This document shows, piece after piece, positions 14,043-25,400 of a stretch of DNA of 64,000 bases. Numbering within the stretch: position 1 is the first letter of the stretch; each line of letters opens with the position of its first letter. Under the pieces are notes generated by a model that saw only the letters and a program-made list of their open reading frames with translations, had not been told where the DNA came from and ran no database searches. The position numbers and the translations under genes were made by a program. Where the stretch lies: NCBI GenBank assembly GCA_004009845.1, contig RMBW01000042.1, forward strand, positions 310,001 to 374,000, read 5' to 3'. The stretch comes from Davidsoniella eucalypti. Taxonomy: Eukaryota > Ascomycota > Sordariomycetes > Microascales > Ceratocystidaceae.

Positions 14043-16020
14043 AAGTCGTTCTTGTTCTCTAGAAAAATCGGCGTCTTCCACACACACTTGCGTAGATATG
14101 ACGACAGAAACTGCACAGTTGTGCTGAAACACAGCACATCTTAGATTTTGACAACCAAGCACACCAAGCAAGATCGCACACTGCACGTAACCTTAATATT
14201 TGGGCTTGGAGGCTTGGAGGCCTTGATGCCCAGTTGGCCTGGACTTTGTTTGCTGTTTCAGCGACGAACGATAACGTCTTCTACCCAACTCCATACCATC
14301 AATCTGTTCACGAGCAACTCCTGCAATCGCCCATTGTTGTTGCTCTTCACCTATCTGGGAGATCCTGCCGCTACGCTGCTGTCTCGGACTCCATTCTAGC
14401 TAACTACTACTAGTAATTTGTAATGTTTTCTGCCTATATTAGTCTGATACACGCTTTTTCCGCGCAGCATGCTCGAGCTGTGTGAAGGGATGTGCATGCA
14501 TCATTGTCAAGAAAACTGGCAGCTGTGTATCTGTACGTGCTGTCGATACGGAGGGAAGATAACAGAAGTAGATTACAATTGTTCTGGGGCTAGCACCACA
14601 GCAATCCATCTAATCTTGTCCATCTACGGGCCAGAACGCCATGTCCTGAGCCACAAGAGATTTTCTCCTCCGTACTTTCAGCTTTTGCTGTAGATCAAGG
14701 CAGTTATAGCGTGAGGTGAGGCTTTCCTCGATGATACATGGGACATCATATACATGTATGTACTAACAAGCAATCGTCTTGTTGGAATTCTAGCATGGCC
14801 ATTCGCAATTACCCATCCCTTGAAATTACATGTACAAGACTTTATTTTTTTCTTTCCGCCTCTTGACTAGCTCTAGTATCTGGCCTCCCTTTTTGCTCGA
14901 TAGTTTGCCTCATGCAATATTTTCTTTTCCTAGTAGAGCCCCCGTACAAGACGAAGCTTAGAAAAGAAAAGAAAAAAAGAAACGCCATCAGGGATATGTA
15001 TTCGTATATACACAATCTGTTATATGTCGTAGAGTAGTATTATATTCGTTTCAAATAAAACATAGAACATATATGTACATACTTTTTATGCCAGTGAACC
15101 CACGACATATTCTACAGGGCAAGATCTAGACAGGTTGTTTCTCTTCTCTCTATAATCTTCGTGTGTTATTCATATCGAGAGACTGGGTTGGTCCAACATC
15201 TTGTCTACATATGATCCTTGCTCTACCTACCTCTTGATCACATTTAGCTGATACCTTGTAGTGCTACGTCTTGATCATCCCCACACCACAACTAGTGCTG
15301 AACTGATTGCAACCTGTCGCTATAGTTTATGTCGGCATGGGGCACTGCTAAATCGAGATCTACACAGCTGTAAAGTCAAACCACAAGAACAAGGTGACTC
15401 GTGGCGTAGTAGACGGTCGCTCTCCCAGTGTTCGAATCTCATCGCACTGTTCCGTGTCGTATCAATCTTTTGGTGTACGAAACATTGAGCTGTTTCGGGA
15501 TAAGAATCCGCTGAGCACGAATTTTATATATCATGAATACGTTCTTCAGAGGAAGTCACCCCAATGCGTTTCTCAAGCATCTAGTATACCATGACGGTTG
15601 ATTAATTACACAGGCCACCTCATATATACCATATACCATGACATGGGTTTATACGTTCGTGTAGTAGTATTGACACCGGTGTTCAAGTGCTAGCCGTTAG
15701 CGAGCCCCTAGTGACTTTCAATATCTATCCTGTACAGACTATCGTGACTCGTACATGCTACTATTTGCAACGGTATGTTGTTATAGGGAATATAACCGAG
15801 ATACACGGCACAGCATTGAGAAAACTGAGACCAAAAACACGGGCTATAACGGCTAGGAGCGAGAATTGAAAAAGATGTAGAAGACATGGTAAGCACCACA
15901 GACATGTAGTATGAAGCAATGGTTAAAATCCGCAAACTTGAAATCATTGATTAAGGAAGATGGCTGGTATAATCGGTGGGCCGGCAATTTTGATGCAAAC
16001 TTTTTATAGCCAACTAACCA

Positions 16021-16086
16021 TGAAATTCAACGCTATAAATTACGAAATTCAACACTATAAATTATGAAATTCAATGCTATAAATTA
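16021..16086. repeat. Tandem repeat, 3 units of 22 bp
   Basis: Three contiguous units at 16021-16042, 16043-16064 and 16065-16086. Each has the core GAAATTCAA followed by CTATAAATTA. The units differ at the first base (T, C, T) and at the two bases after GAAATTCAA (CG, CA, TG). All differences are transitions, of the kind expected from cytosine deamination or RIP on either strand. Confidence 0.95.
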
Positions 16087-17499
16087 GATACCAAGTCCAT
16101 ATTTAGGGTTATGTAACCCCACTAACACAGCCAAATATGTTTGACAACGTTGGTCGCTTGATATGATGGCATGCTAAGCATTGGCTAGAGCTTTAATGGA
16201 GCAAACTGTTGAGGTTGTCCTGATAAGTCAAAGCTACCAACTAAGCTTGAGTAGGCCTAGTGAGGATTTGGACTAGAAATGCAAATGTAAAAGAATTGAA
16301 CAGGGCTTTCCCTGACTAACTAACAGCCACGGGGATATTACGACTAACCGTCTATTTGAATGATCAAGTGAAATTTCCGTGCTGCGTTTTCCGTGTAGTA
16401 TAATCCCCTCAAACACGCCTGTGAGGAAGTACCATGCAAAGAGCCTGTTGAAAGGCCAGTAAAGCTTACAGCATATAGATCGTAGGATGAAGCAATGCTG
16501 GCTAATTTGTGCATAAAAGTCCCTTTATTCATTCGCTTCTGATTCAGCTGTTGTGTAGTCTAAGATGACAGAAAAGAAAGTTGAATTCTGATATCGGATA
16601 TCCTGCACAAATTCTCAGGAGCCAAGAGAGGGAGCCTAGACTACTAGCTATCTGTATAGCCTCGCTGTTTAGCATCTATTGGGGAGCTTGTCGGTCAAAT
16701 AAAATGAGGGATTTTGGACATTGGCTGAGGAGTAGCTCCAATTGACAAGTCATATTTTCGTATAGGCTATGCTCATGATAGATAACGAAGTTGAGCATTC
16801 CTTAGTGAGGGCAGACGGCGGCATATGATGATAGTTAGCACCATGTAGGCGATAGACCAGGATAGTTAGGTAGTATGGCTAGATGACATGTCTTTAGAAG
16901 TAGAGTATATATAGTCCATCTATGGGTCTAGTCACAGTGTAAACAACAAAAATCATACATGGATATCGGGGGTTTCCCGCTTGTGGCTTATGTCCGATAT
17001 TGTGATAATAGTCATGCCTTGGTGATGAGAGGGAAGGAGCTGTTGTCGGAAGTTGGTGATTTTCCATTTTGTGATAGGAAGCTGTGGAATCTTCGCTGGA
17101 TGACTTCTTTTTATTTTTATTATTTTTTTATTTTTGGTTGATACCAGGTGCATGTGCTCTATTTCCGGGCTGTCAAGTTCGCTGGCCCCCTGACTAGTCC
17201 AGTGAATGAATTGCTCCAGAAACAGTTTCTATAGGCTCTATTCTATGGTGTTGGAAACTGAGCCACCAGCCAAAGCCCAGTCTTGACTAGCAGAAGAGTA
17301 ACAACCAAGTAAGCTCTTTCTTGTCTTGATCCTGCCGTGTGCTTTGACCACCATCTTGGTGATCCATCTGAATGAACACTTATCTTGTCATATTTTCTTG
17401 TCTGGTCTACGCTACGTGGTGTTCATGGTGTACGCTTTTCGTTCGCTTACAGACGACCAGGCGGGTTAGCACACAAGCCTACGGGCTCCTCCTCAGCGC

Positions 17500-17527
17500 C
17501 TGGTTACCGGGTAAACCCAGTAACCAG
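17500..17527. repeat. 28-bp near-perfect palindrome
   Basis: Outer arms CTGGTTAC (17500-17507) and GTAACCAG (17520-17527) are perfect 8-bp inverted repeats. Inside them, after one C/A mismatch, GGGT (17509-17512) and ACCC (17515-17518) also pair around AA. As a cruciform or RNA hairpin this gives a stem of about 12 pairs with one mismatch. No gene is near enough to suggest a terminator. Confidence 0.9.
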
Positions 17528-20500
17528 ATACCTGATCTCGGTCCATACCACACTTGCCAAGATCCAACGACTAGGTCAAGACCTCCGCAGGTGCGGCATG
17601 GCTTTCCGGCTTTCACCAACAAGCTCCCCGCCTGCTACCTAGTATGTGCGAGGGGATTCCTTTTCCTACTCCGGGACGCTCTAGATCTATTTACAAGCCA
17701 GAAAAGCACTGGGTATAGATACAAGGCCCTGGAACTAGGTAGTAGTTGTAGATAGAAAAAAAACACGTTACGGACTGGTATAAAGACGATGGCCAGCTGA
17801 AAGAGGAACGTCTCCAGTCTCAATACCACCCGAGATCGTCCAAATCGGGTCGATCGCAGTCCCGAAGCTCGCCATTCCCTGCTTGAAATAAACAATCGAT
17901 GGTCTAGGGTACATCCATATTAGCATAGTATACGATTTTTTTATTATGCTATGCTAGTAGTGGCAGTATTCAAATGCAAGATGGCTTCTCTTGGAGTACG
18001 CGGTCGCGAGCAAAAGCGTTTCTTTCTTTCTCTTCGCTTTTGCTCTCATAAGAGCCTACGGGATCTAGAAAAGCCAAAGACTCAAACAATCGAGGCACTA
18101 AAATGACAGAGCCTGCACTCGGTACCTTTGCCAGGATCGTGGAGGGTTTCCTATCATATCGACTACTGGATCTTAGCGAACGGCGGAAGTTTAGCTTGAC
18201 TTTAGTCACACGTAAGCAATTCTAGACCCAGCCAGCGCTATAATAGAGAAGATCCTGGTTTTCTGGAGTTTTTTTTGCTTGTCATATCGGGCCAAAGCTG
18301 CGAATAGCAGAATGTCATATTTTCCTAGTACCATGCTAATTTCGTCTCTGCACACTTCAACCCCTCCAGGCGGTGGCCCACTGAATCTTGCCCGCTAAAA
18401 CCCGCTAGATGCGACGCTACAGCACTCGCGACACGACCTTGGTCCCCTATAAACCGCACTAGGGTGCAAAACTCTATTTTGATGATTTTCGCATTGTACT
18501 TGCTAATGGCCTGTTGAAGCCTAACATGAGAGCCAGCCCTTGCTCTTTTCCTTCCACATGGATGTCTATTCTTGTTGACTTTTTGGGGCATCATGTTGTT
18601 TCGTGTCTTCCGCCTCGTTACTAGCCTAGTGCAACGATACATGCAAGTCGACATGCAATGTTGTAGATCTCTTTCCTGAAGCTACCCATAGACAGGCAAG
18701 AACCAGCATCAGGGTTTGGGCATTTTACCATCATCTCATTGTGCATTACTATTCACTCTCTGGTTCGGTTTGCACTGACTGTGATAGATCTCGATAATGG
18801 AGCAGCAAAAAGGAAAGAAACGTGGGAAGAGGAGCAAGACGGGACCTCCTCCTTCCGGACCATGACTAGCCATACTCTGGAGTTAAGGCCTGTTAACTAC
18901 CAGAGGGCCGCTAGAAGGGTAATATACAGACAGAGACCATATTTGTAATCCCAAGCTTCCTGTTGGACTTTGCAATCAATTGTCGCTATCTCGCAGGACA
19001 TCGTGACTGTCAGGCTTCGGTGATTTCCTTACAAACCTACATATGTAGTATATTGGTATGTATCCTGATACTAGAACTGTCGTTAGTGGCATGACTAGTC
19101 AGGAGGTGTAACCGGAACACTATTGTCTTGCATACATTATGAAGTATGTTGTCCTTCACCTTACATTGTATACTAGTATTAGTTTAGGCTGTGTATCTTA
19201 AGGTACCGAAGTGCTAATAAAAATCAATTTTAAAAAATTATATCAGGCTTGCCCAGTTGCTAGTATTGGGTTAATGGCCTACCCTACTTCTACGACTGTT
19301 TCTAACCCGATATTCCATGGTACATAACGTCCGATAGTTGGTATTATCCATTACTCATATTTATCCTACAGACAAAGTGAAGAATTATGTCGGCATAGTG
19401 TATATATCTGTACACAGCAACTAGGAATGACTAGTCATACGTGGCTAAGAGTATCCATTGGTTCTTGTTATTAGCTGTTGTTATTAGCTGTTGTTATTTT
19501 CTTCTTTTTTTTCTTTTATCTTTTTCAATAGTAATGTGGCGATATATATTTTTTCCAAGATTCCATCAACTGCCTATCATGTACATGGGCCGCCTAATTT
19601 CTTTCGGTCTAGCCATAAGTTGTTGAGCATGCATTTCTTATTACTTGCTCGACTTACATTTCTCTGGCGAAAAGACTTCACATGCTACCCGCCTCTTCTA
19701 TCTCCCTTTCGGACCAAGCCTATTTGAAGTCGCAAGTCTCATAGCCAACTTGTGGTCAAAGTCTAGACTGCCCGGAAAGCAAGATACTCACCCGATATGC
19801 CCACATTCAGACATAACCCTAATGCCAGACAAATGCATATCGCGTCCTATGTTATATCGAGAAAGAACGTCCTGGGCTTCACCGCTCATCATGAGGTTGG
19901 CAGCCTCTGCGAAAAAGAAGCAAAAAAAGCAAGTAAGGATCAGAAATACAGAAGGCGGTCTATCACTTCACTTCATTATGCATATCGCTGGAATGTTGGA
20001 CACGCATAGGTTGCATCAGACCGCCTGCCCATCCATAATTTCCTTGGCCAGTAAACACAAGACGGGTCGACCATCTATCCGGTGTACAGCGAGATATCTG
20101 AATCAACATGAAAGCAATAGACTCAATTGTAGTTGTCACAGACATTTGGGACATCCGTTCTAGCGTCTTTGTTCTCTGCTCGGTTCCAGAATGGATTCTA
20201 AGAGCCTAGGCTCACGTAACGTTCAAACGCTTTCATGCGTTCTTTGCAAGAATGGCAACAAAAGACATTTCTCTCCCCTTTGCTTCTTTTGTGAAATGTC
20301 TGGCTTAATCTTGCTGGTTATTAATGAGACATAGGTCTCGTCGCCGGTCTAGGAACCCCGTAGAAATCCGGTTTGCACACCAAGAAACAGATATGAGAGA
20401 GCGGGAGAACGCGAAAGAAATAAGCATTCAGTGCAAGATATATCTGCTTTGATGCCAAATGCTATTGTCTCAGACTCTCTGTATGATTGTGTGGTCGGGT

Positions 20501-21300
20501 CACCCGGGTATACATTCCAGCCAGCCACTCGTGTTCGCGGACTCCAAGGCGCCATTAGCGATGCGAAACCGCCGTGGCAAGACGAGACGGCTGGACGATG
20601 GTGTGAATAATGAGAAACGATACAGAGAAAGAAAGAAAAAAAGACCGAGAATATATTTTGTATACGAGTTACCCAACATAGACAAGAACTTCTGGTATGG
20701 TCCCGTACCTGGTTTTAGAATATGCCGTATGCTATGTTACAAAAGCTCCCCCAAACAGTGTACATGTGCCTGTATGTGCACTCTTTAATCTTTTTTAGCT
20801 GTTATATGCCCTGTGTGGGCTGTAAGAAATAATTCTGGTGGCCGGGTGCCGTGTCTGATATTTGCCTCGTATGCGTGCATTCAAGTATCCAATACTTGCC
20901 GGCTCGTCTGCAGCATCTTGAGACATACCTGTGCATATCATAGTCTTAGCAGAGACGTGCCAAGGCTACTATGTAGGCCGTGAGCAGCATTGGCTTCTTC
21001 TCTTTTGCGTATAAGAAGGAGCAACGTGTGTGAGACCTGCAGTGACAGCTACAGCTGGCAAGTATGACTACCACAAAAGAGCTTAAATGATAGGCCTATC
21101 AGGTCATGTGCATCTATAGCTACGTCGTAGCATATGCGTAGAAGCATGAAGTTGCATGTCGGTGAGTCTTAGTGCCGTGGGTGTGCAGGAGGACTGACCG
21201 CCTTCTGTGTCGATGTGAGGCTTCCAGTGCTATTATGAGTGCATATTCGCCTAGTATATATTACAACAGAATATATGCAGAGTTCGGTACCGTGTTGGTT

Positions 21301-23318
21301 TAATTGGGCAATTCTATACCGATTTATTGATGTCACATGTTAGATAGGTACGCTTCATGGGGTACCGGATAGGATATTGATCAATCTGCGATACTTTCAA
21401 TAACTCATGGGCTATTATTCTCTGTTTTGATATGACTAATCTATACGCCCAAAAACTTCTCTTTAGCCACCGTAATATGTACTTCTGTTTTACTGAACCG
21501 GACAGCTCATCGTCACATGTTACAATGATACGAAGAAGTGATTGTTAGTACCTAAACTATGTGATTTAGTGCTGTCTAGCCATGATTTAGACAATGTAGT
21601 TTAACGTTTGTTACGTTGGTTAGCAAGTCTTAACGCTATGACGCTAGAGTAGCACAGAGCGTTGCGGGTGTATCAGGCCGCTATACTATGTCGTACGAAA
21701 TGGTATATCTAGGTATATGTATGAAGTTTCATGGTTACATTTGTTGTGATAGCATCGATAACCTAATATCTTGAACAAAATTAACTATTGGATTCAGGAA
21801 TAGATGGCAAGAATACAATTGTACTACTTCACACCAACTACAAGACATTCAAGTTACTAGCGACTTAGAATCGAGACTATACACTCCTTAATGTCTCAAA
21901 AGCTACTAGTTATAGTTATCGTTAGTAAATATCAAGATCAGTTAGCTATGCTGATATACTATTATGTTCTACCAACATGCTATTAAATAATGTATATGAT
22001 AGTGTCTTGATATTCAAACCAATACTTTTATAATAAGAAACAACTTATTTCTATTAGACAAGAGAATCATTGTGAAGATAGATAGTAAATACCACAATAT
22101 CAGTATAACCCTAACTTGAGGTACTGGCTACAAACCCTGCTACGAATCTAGTTAGTGCAACGTGTGGAAGTAACACATCTATCGTGTCACATCAAGTTAT
22201 TGTTCTCGACATATTTGGCACAATCAAATGTGATTAGGAGGCTATCACATTGTTGAATGTGTACCTTGCCATTCCTACAGTATGAAGTTCCTAAATCAAC
22301 GTATATTTTTCAAGTACTTGCTTGATGGATTGAGGATATACGATAAGTCAGTATGTCTTCATGCACCAACTGTTTTCATCAATATCTTATAGTTAGTCCT
22401 ATATGACAGGTTATGGCTTTAACAAGCCTACGTATTGGAGATACAATTTCAAGTTGTGCTATATACCACTTATAGTTATAATACATGAGCATTCGCTATA
22501 TCTCCAGTCTGCATGTATGACTTCACAGCGCAGGTATCACAATGGATCGAGTGATTCGACCATTGATGTATGTATTATATCACCAACATATCGATTTCAG
22601 CCTCAGTTTCGGATACATAAGATGCAGGGGCTGGGGGTTACTACAATATACCTCTTGATCACAGCCTACAGTGTTGCTTTCTCTATAGTTTTCTCGTTGC
22701 CTACAGTATCTCGACTTCCAAAATAAGGCAAATAACCATTGAGAAACTACGTTTATTCCCGGCAATTCGGTAAAGTACTTTGAGGCAAGGCCGCTGTTTA
22801 CCCATAAGCATGATTTTCATACCTGATTAGGGAAAGCTCGTGTTTTTGGTTGTTAGATAGTTGGTGATTTTCTGCTAATCCCACAACAGGTGTTCTTGAC
22901 CAGGCTCAGTTCATACAACCGAAAGTGTGACTGCTGGCTAACCTTGTCCAATTGGTTGATGTTCATTCGAAACATTTCGAATCACGGGACAATGTGCCAC
23001 CGAGTCACAAACGAGTGACTGTGAAGTGATGTAAGCTAAGGATCAGAATATGTTCTTATGAATATCGCCAGGTTCTTCATTTCTACAGAGCGCATATGAC
23101 ATCTATCTTGGGAATATTGCCCACCTATATCAACTACTAACCATGTATAATACGATAATATATCTGCAATAGTACTTTCAGTATTGATTGTGGCATGGGA
23201 TTAGCTAGAGGTCAATGATGCCATGTAGTTCGCCAGTAGAACTTCGATTTTAGTTCGGATATCTTCTATATGACTTTTATGTCTTCACGTTATTTGATTT
23301 CATGGTAACGGTTGCTGA
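21301..23318. other. AT-rich block with retroelement relic
   Basis: Composition becomes clearly AT-rich from about 21.3 kb up to the eIF2B gamma gene, with dense stops in all frames. The only recognisable content is a short stretch of Ty1/copia-like polyprotein (annotated separately). I found no long terminal repeats bounding the block by eye. Confidence 0.5.
22178..22345 (+). mobile_element. Degraded Ty1/copia polyprotein fragment
   Basis: In the frame containing GAC at 22208-22210 the translation reads SHQVIVLDIFGTIKCD, stop, EAITLLNVYLAIPTV, stop, then, after a further stop, CLMD, stop, GYTI. This follows the copia pattern just after the aspartic protease and before the GAG-pre-integrase HxxxxH region: a GxGTV element, then a (V/I)TLxNVLYVP strand, then a (L/I)LSxxxLLDxGYxI strand. 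At least four in-frame stops interrupt it, and they fall where TGG, CAA/CAG or CGA codons would be expected (for example LMD-stop-GYTI). That fits C-to-T decay such as RIP. Neighbouring integrase and reverse-transcriptase segments were not recognisable. I infer a very old, mutated element. Confidence 0.45.
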
Positions 23319-25108
23319 TTACGCATCATCGTTAGCGTCCTGTGTATCCTCCGTCGCTTCATCCTCGTCGTCAGAAGCCTCTAGACCTTCGGAGCTCATG
23401 AGACGGTCGTCCTTTTGTTCGGCTACGATTTTTAACAAGACATGTTAGCATGTATTTCAGTATAGAGATAGATTTGTAGTGTGTGTGACTTACTTTGAGG
23501 CTCAACTAGGAGGTTTTCCTGAACTTCACAGTCTGTCAAGACAGAACCGTCGCCGATGACGCATCTCTTGCCAAGAATGCAACGGGTGAGCTTACAGCCT
23601 TTGCCGATTTTAACGCCGTCCATTAATAGACACTGCACAAGCTTGGCACCCTCACCTATCTGGCAATTAGCGCCAACAACACACTCCTTGATAGAAGTCT
23701 TCTCCTCGACAGTCACGTTGTCAGCGACAAGTGAGTCTGTCTTTGTGATGGTAGTCCTTGGGCGGACACCCTCAGGGTATGTGACCTTCCGGGCGTGTGC
23801 AAATGGAGAGGCACCATCAGCACCTGTCTCTTCAATCGATGGTATCTTAGCCAGCTGTAGTGACACATGAAGCAGAAGCTTGGCAGTATCGACTCTACGA
23901 ATGATTGGGCCGGCAGGATCTTGAGGGTGGATGTAGGCCTGGATGGGAGGAACAGGCACTTGCAGGGCGGCAAGTTCATTGTCGTCTTCAATAGCAGGGT
24001 CCTGCTTCTTGGAATCTATGGCTTCAGTCTCATCGGGAGCCACAGAAGAAGTATCGCTACCGACATGAGATGCAGGTGCATCGTCATTGTTCTTAGGATT
24101 CAAGATACCACCGAGGCCCAGCCTGCTACCCAGGCCCTGCTGCCAGGTGGCCTTAGACCACCATCCAATGACATCTTCGCCTATACTCTCAAAGCGCTTG
24201 TTCTTCTCAACAAAATCTATGATCCACCGAGGCAGAACATAGATATGAGCATCACGCTTAGAAGACATGAAGCGTGTGCGAGGTAAGGACCGAATCAGGC
24301 TATGGCGAACAGGGAAGCCCTTATTATTTTCTGTTACATCCTTGTATGAGTCGGTAGGCATGGATAAGACGAGATTGGAAATGTCAGGTAGCAGAGACCC
24401 CTTGTGAACTGATGCCGCAGAAGCTGGTATTCTATTGACGGCGATGTAGTCGGTCTCCTCGCCCTTGATCTTGGGGGTTTCGCCGCGAGTTTCGTAGAAG
24501 ACGCTCATACCACCGCTACGCATAACACTCTCTTCACCTATGAGCTTTTGAGAGCCCATGGCATCACCTTGGCTCGCACCCTGGACCATCCAAGCATGAA
24601 GGAGCTTCTCACCCGGCAGCTCACACACCAGATCACATGGTAGAATCACAAAGTCGCTCTTGACTAGTGAACGGATCTCGGGAAGTCTAAGAACCTCGGC
24701 GGTGCCCATAGTCTGGGTGAGATCCGCAGGAGCAAGAATCTCTGGACGTGGATGTGGCAAACTGGTTAGGACGGGGTTGGTGCTGAGAGCAGCCTGCATA
24801 GCGTCCTTAGCAGACGCGGGGCACACAAGTGTGATATCAGTAACGCCCATGCGATAACAGTATTCGATTGGATACCACACCATCGGCCGGTTGGCAATGG
24901 GCAAAAGCGCCTTGGGATTCTCATCAGGATTGGTATTGAAGGTGGTAAAAGAAGATCCAGGACCACATAGTATCAGAGCCTGAACTCCGGGCGAAGGCCC
25001 AGTTACAGCATGAGGCATATCGGGCAAGCTATATCTTCCTAGAGTACTGATACTTGATATGTTAGATCTAGGGCTATAGGTAACATCCGCGCAGTACTCA
25101 AAAGCCAT
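23319..25108 (-). CDS. Translation initiation factor eIF2B subunit gamma
   Basis: This is the gamma (Gcd1-type) subunit of eIF2B, the GDP-GTP exchange factor for eIF2 in the cytosol. With epsilon it forms the catalytic half of the complex. Two exons: 25108-23494 and 23422-23319. The 71-bp intron (donor GTAAGT, acceptor TAG) splits the codon after LLVEPQ, and exon 2 gives an acidic tail, DDEDEATEDTQDANDDA. Residues about 39-200 hold the nucleotidyltransferase-like fold (ALILCGPGSS, then NPKALLPIANRPMVWYPIE, then LPCDLV). Residues about 465-540 are left-handed beta-helix hexapeptide repeats (VTVEEKTSIKECVVG, then IGEGAKL, then IGKGCKL, then VIGDGSVL). The gene encodes 572 residues from 25108. 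Translation may instead start at the ATG at 25018 (MPHAVTGPSPG), where similarity to the family begins, giving 542. Strong call. Confidence 0.93.
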
Positions 25109-25390
25109 GTTGAGTTATGTGTCTGCTGTTTGACGCTTTGATGCTAATGCGACTGGCTTGGAATACACACAAAGATCGGCAGCTGACTATAAACTTACTT
25201 AGGATTTTACAAAGCAATACTCTTATTGCCAACACATATTATAACGTCTTCGATTACAGCGGTGTGTCTCAGCAGAAGTCCGTCGCAGCAAGAAAGACTT
25301 TAGTTTGATTCAGATGTCAATTGTCCCTCTAATGATGGCGATGCTTTTATGGGTCAAACTAAGCTATGCGTCATAGTACAGAATTTAATA

Positions 25391-25400
25391 TCACGTGACC
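25391..25400. promoter_or_regulatory. TCACGTGACC E-box, eIF2B gamma upstream region
   Basis: Perfect TCACGTGA palindrome about 285 bp upstream of the 25108 start, followed by CC. This is the binding core of Cbf1/bHLH-type fungal regulators. The same ten bases recur at 28787-28796. Confidence 0.45.

Larger units (their letters stand above)
8093..15260. other. Gene-free stretch, second part of the desert
   Basis: The longest open frame (171 codons, minus strand, 9730-10245) has no recognisable motif, signal peptide or periodicity and is probably chance in a G+C-richer patch. Other patches of similar composition (8.1-8.4 kb and 8.9-9.6 kb) also gave nothing. The stretch carries C8 at 8270-8277, G8 at 9274-9281, a TTTA repeat near 9630-9649, a TA repeat at 10319-10341, T16 at 11265-11280, AG repeats at 11492-11505, three ATAAAAT units at 12841-12861 and C16 at 14027-14042. 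A 13-bp direct repeat (AACAAAAGTAACC) occurs at 12513-12525 and 12641-12653. Confidence 0.6.
15261..21300. other. Gene-free stretch, third part of the desert
   Basis: Open frames up to 172 codons (19645-20163, plus) and 127 codons (17372-17755, plus) show no domain, no convincing intron pair and no codon bias; I do not call them genes. Notable structure is limited to the 22-bp tandem triplet at 16021-16086 and the 28-bp palindrome at 17500-17527. A GTTCGAATC string at about 15433 resembles a tRNA B box but does not fold into a full tRNA with its surroundings. Confidence 0.55.

Noticed and set aside
15380..15460. tRNA-like region: TGGCGTAGTAG (A-box-like) followed by GTTCGAATC (B-box-like)
   Set aside because: The boxes are too close for an intact tRNA, and no anticodon arm or acceptor stem can be formed.
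19645..20163. 172-codon frame on the plus strand
   Set aside because: No recognisable family, no clear intron partners and no consistent codon preference.
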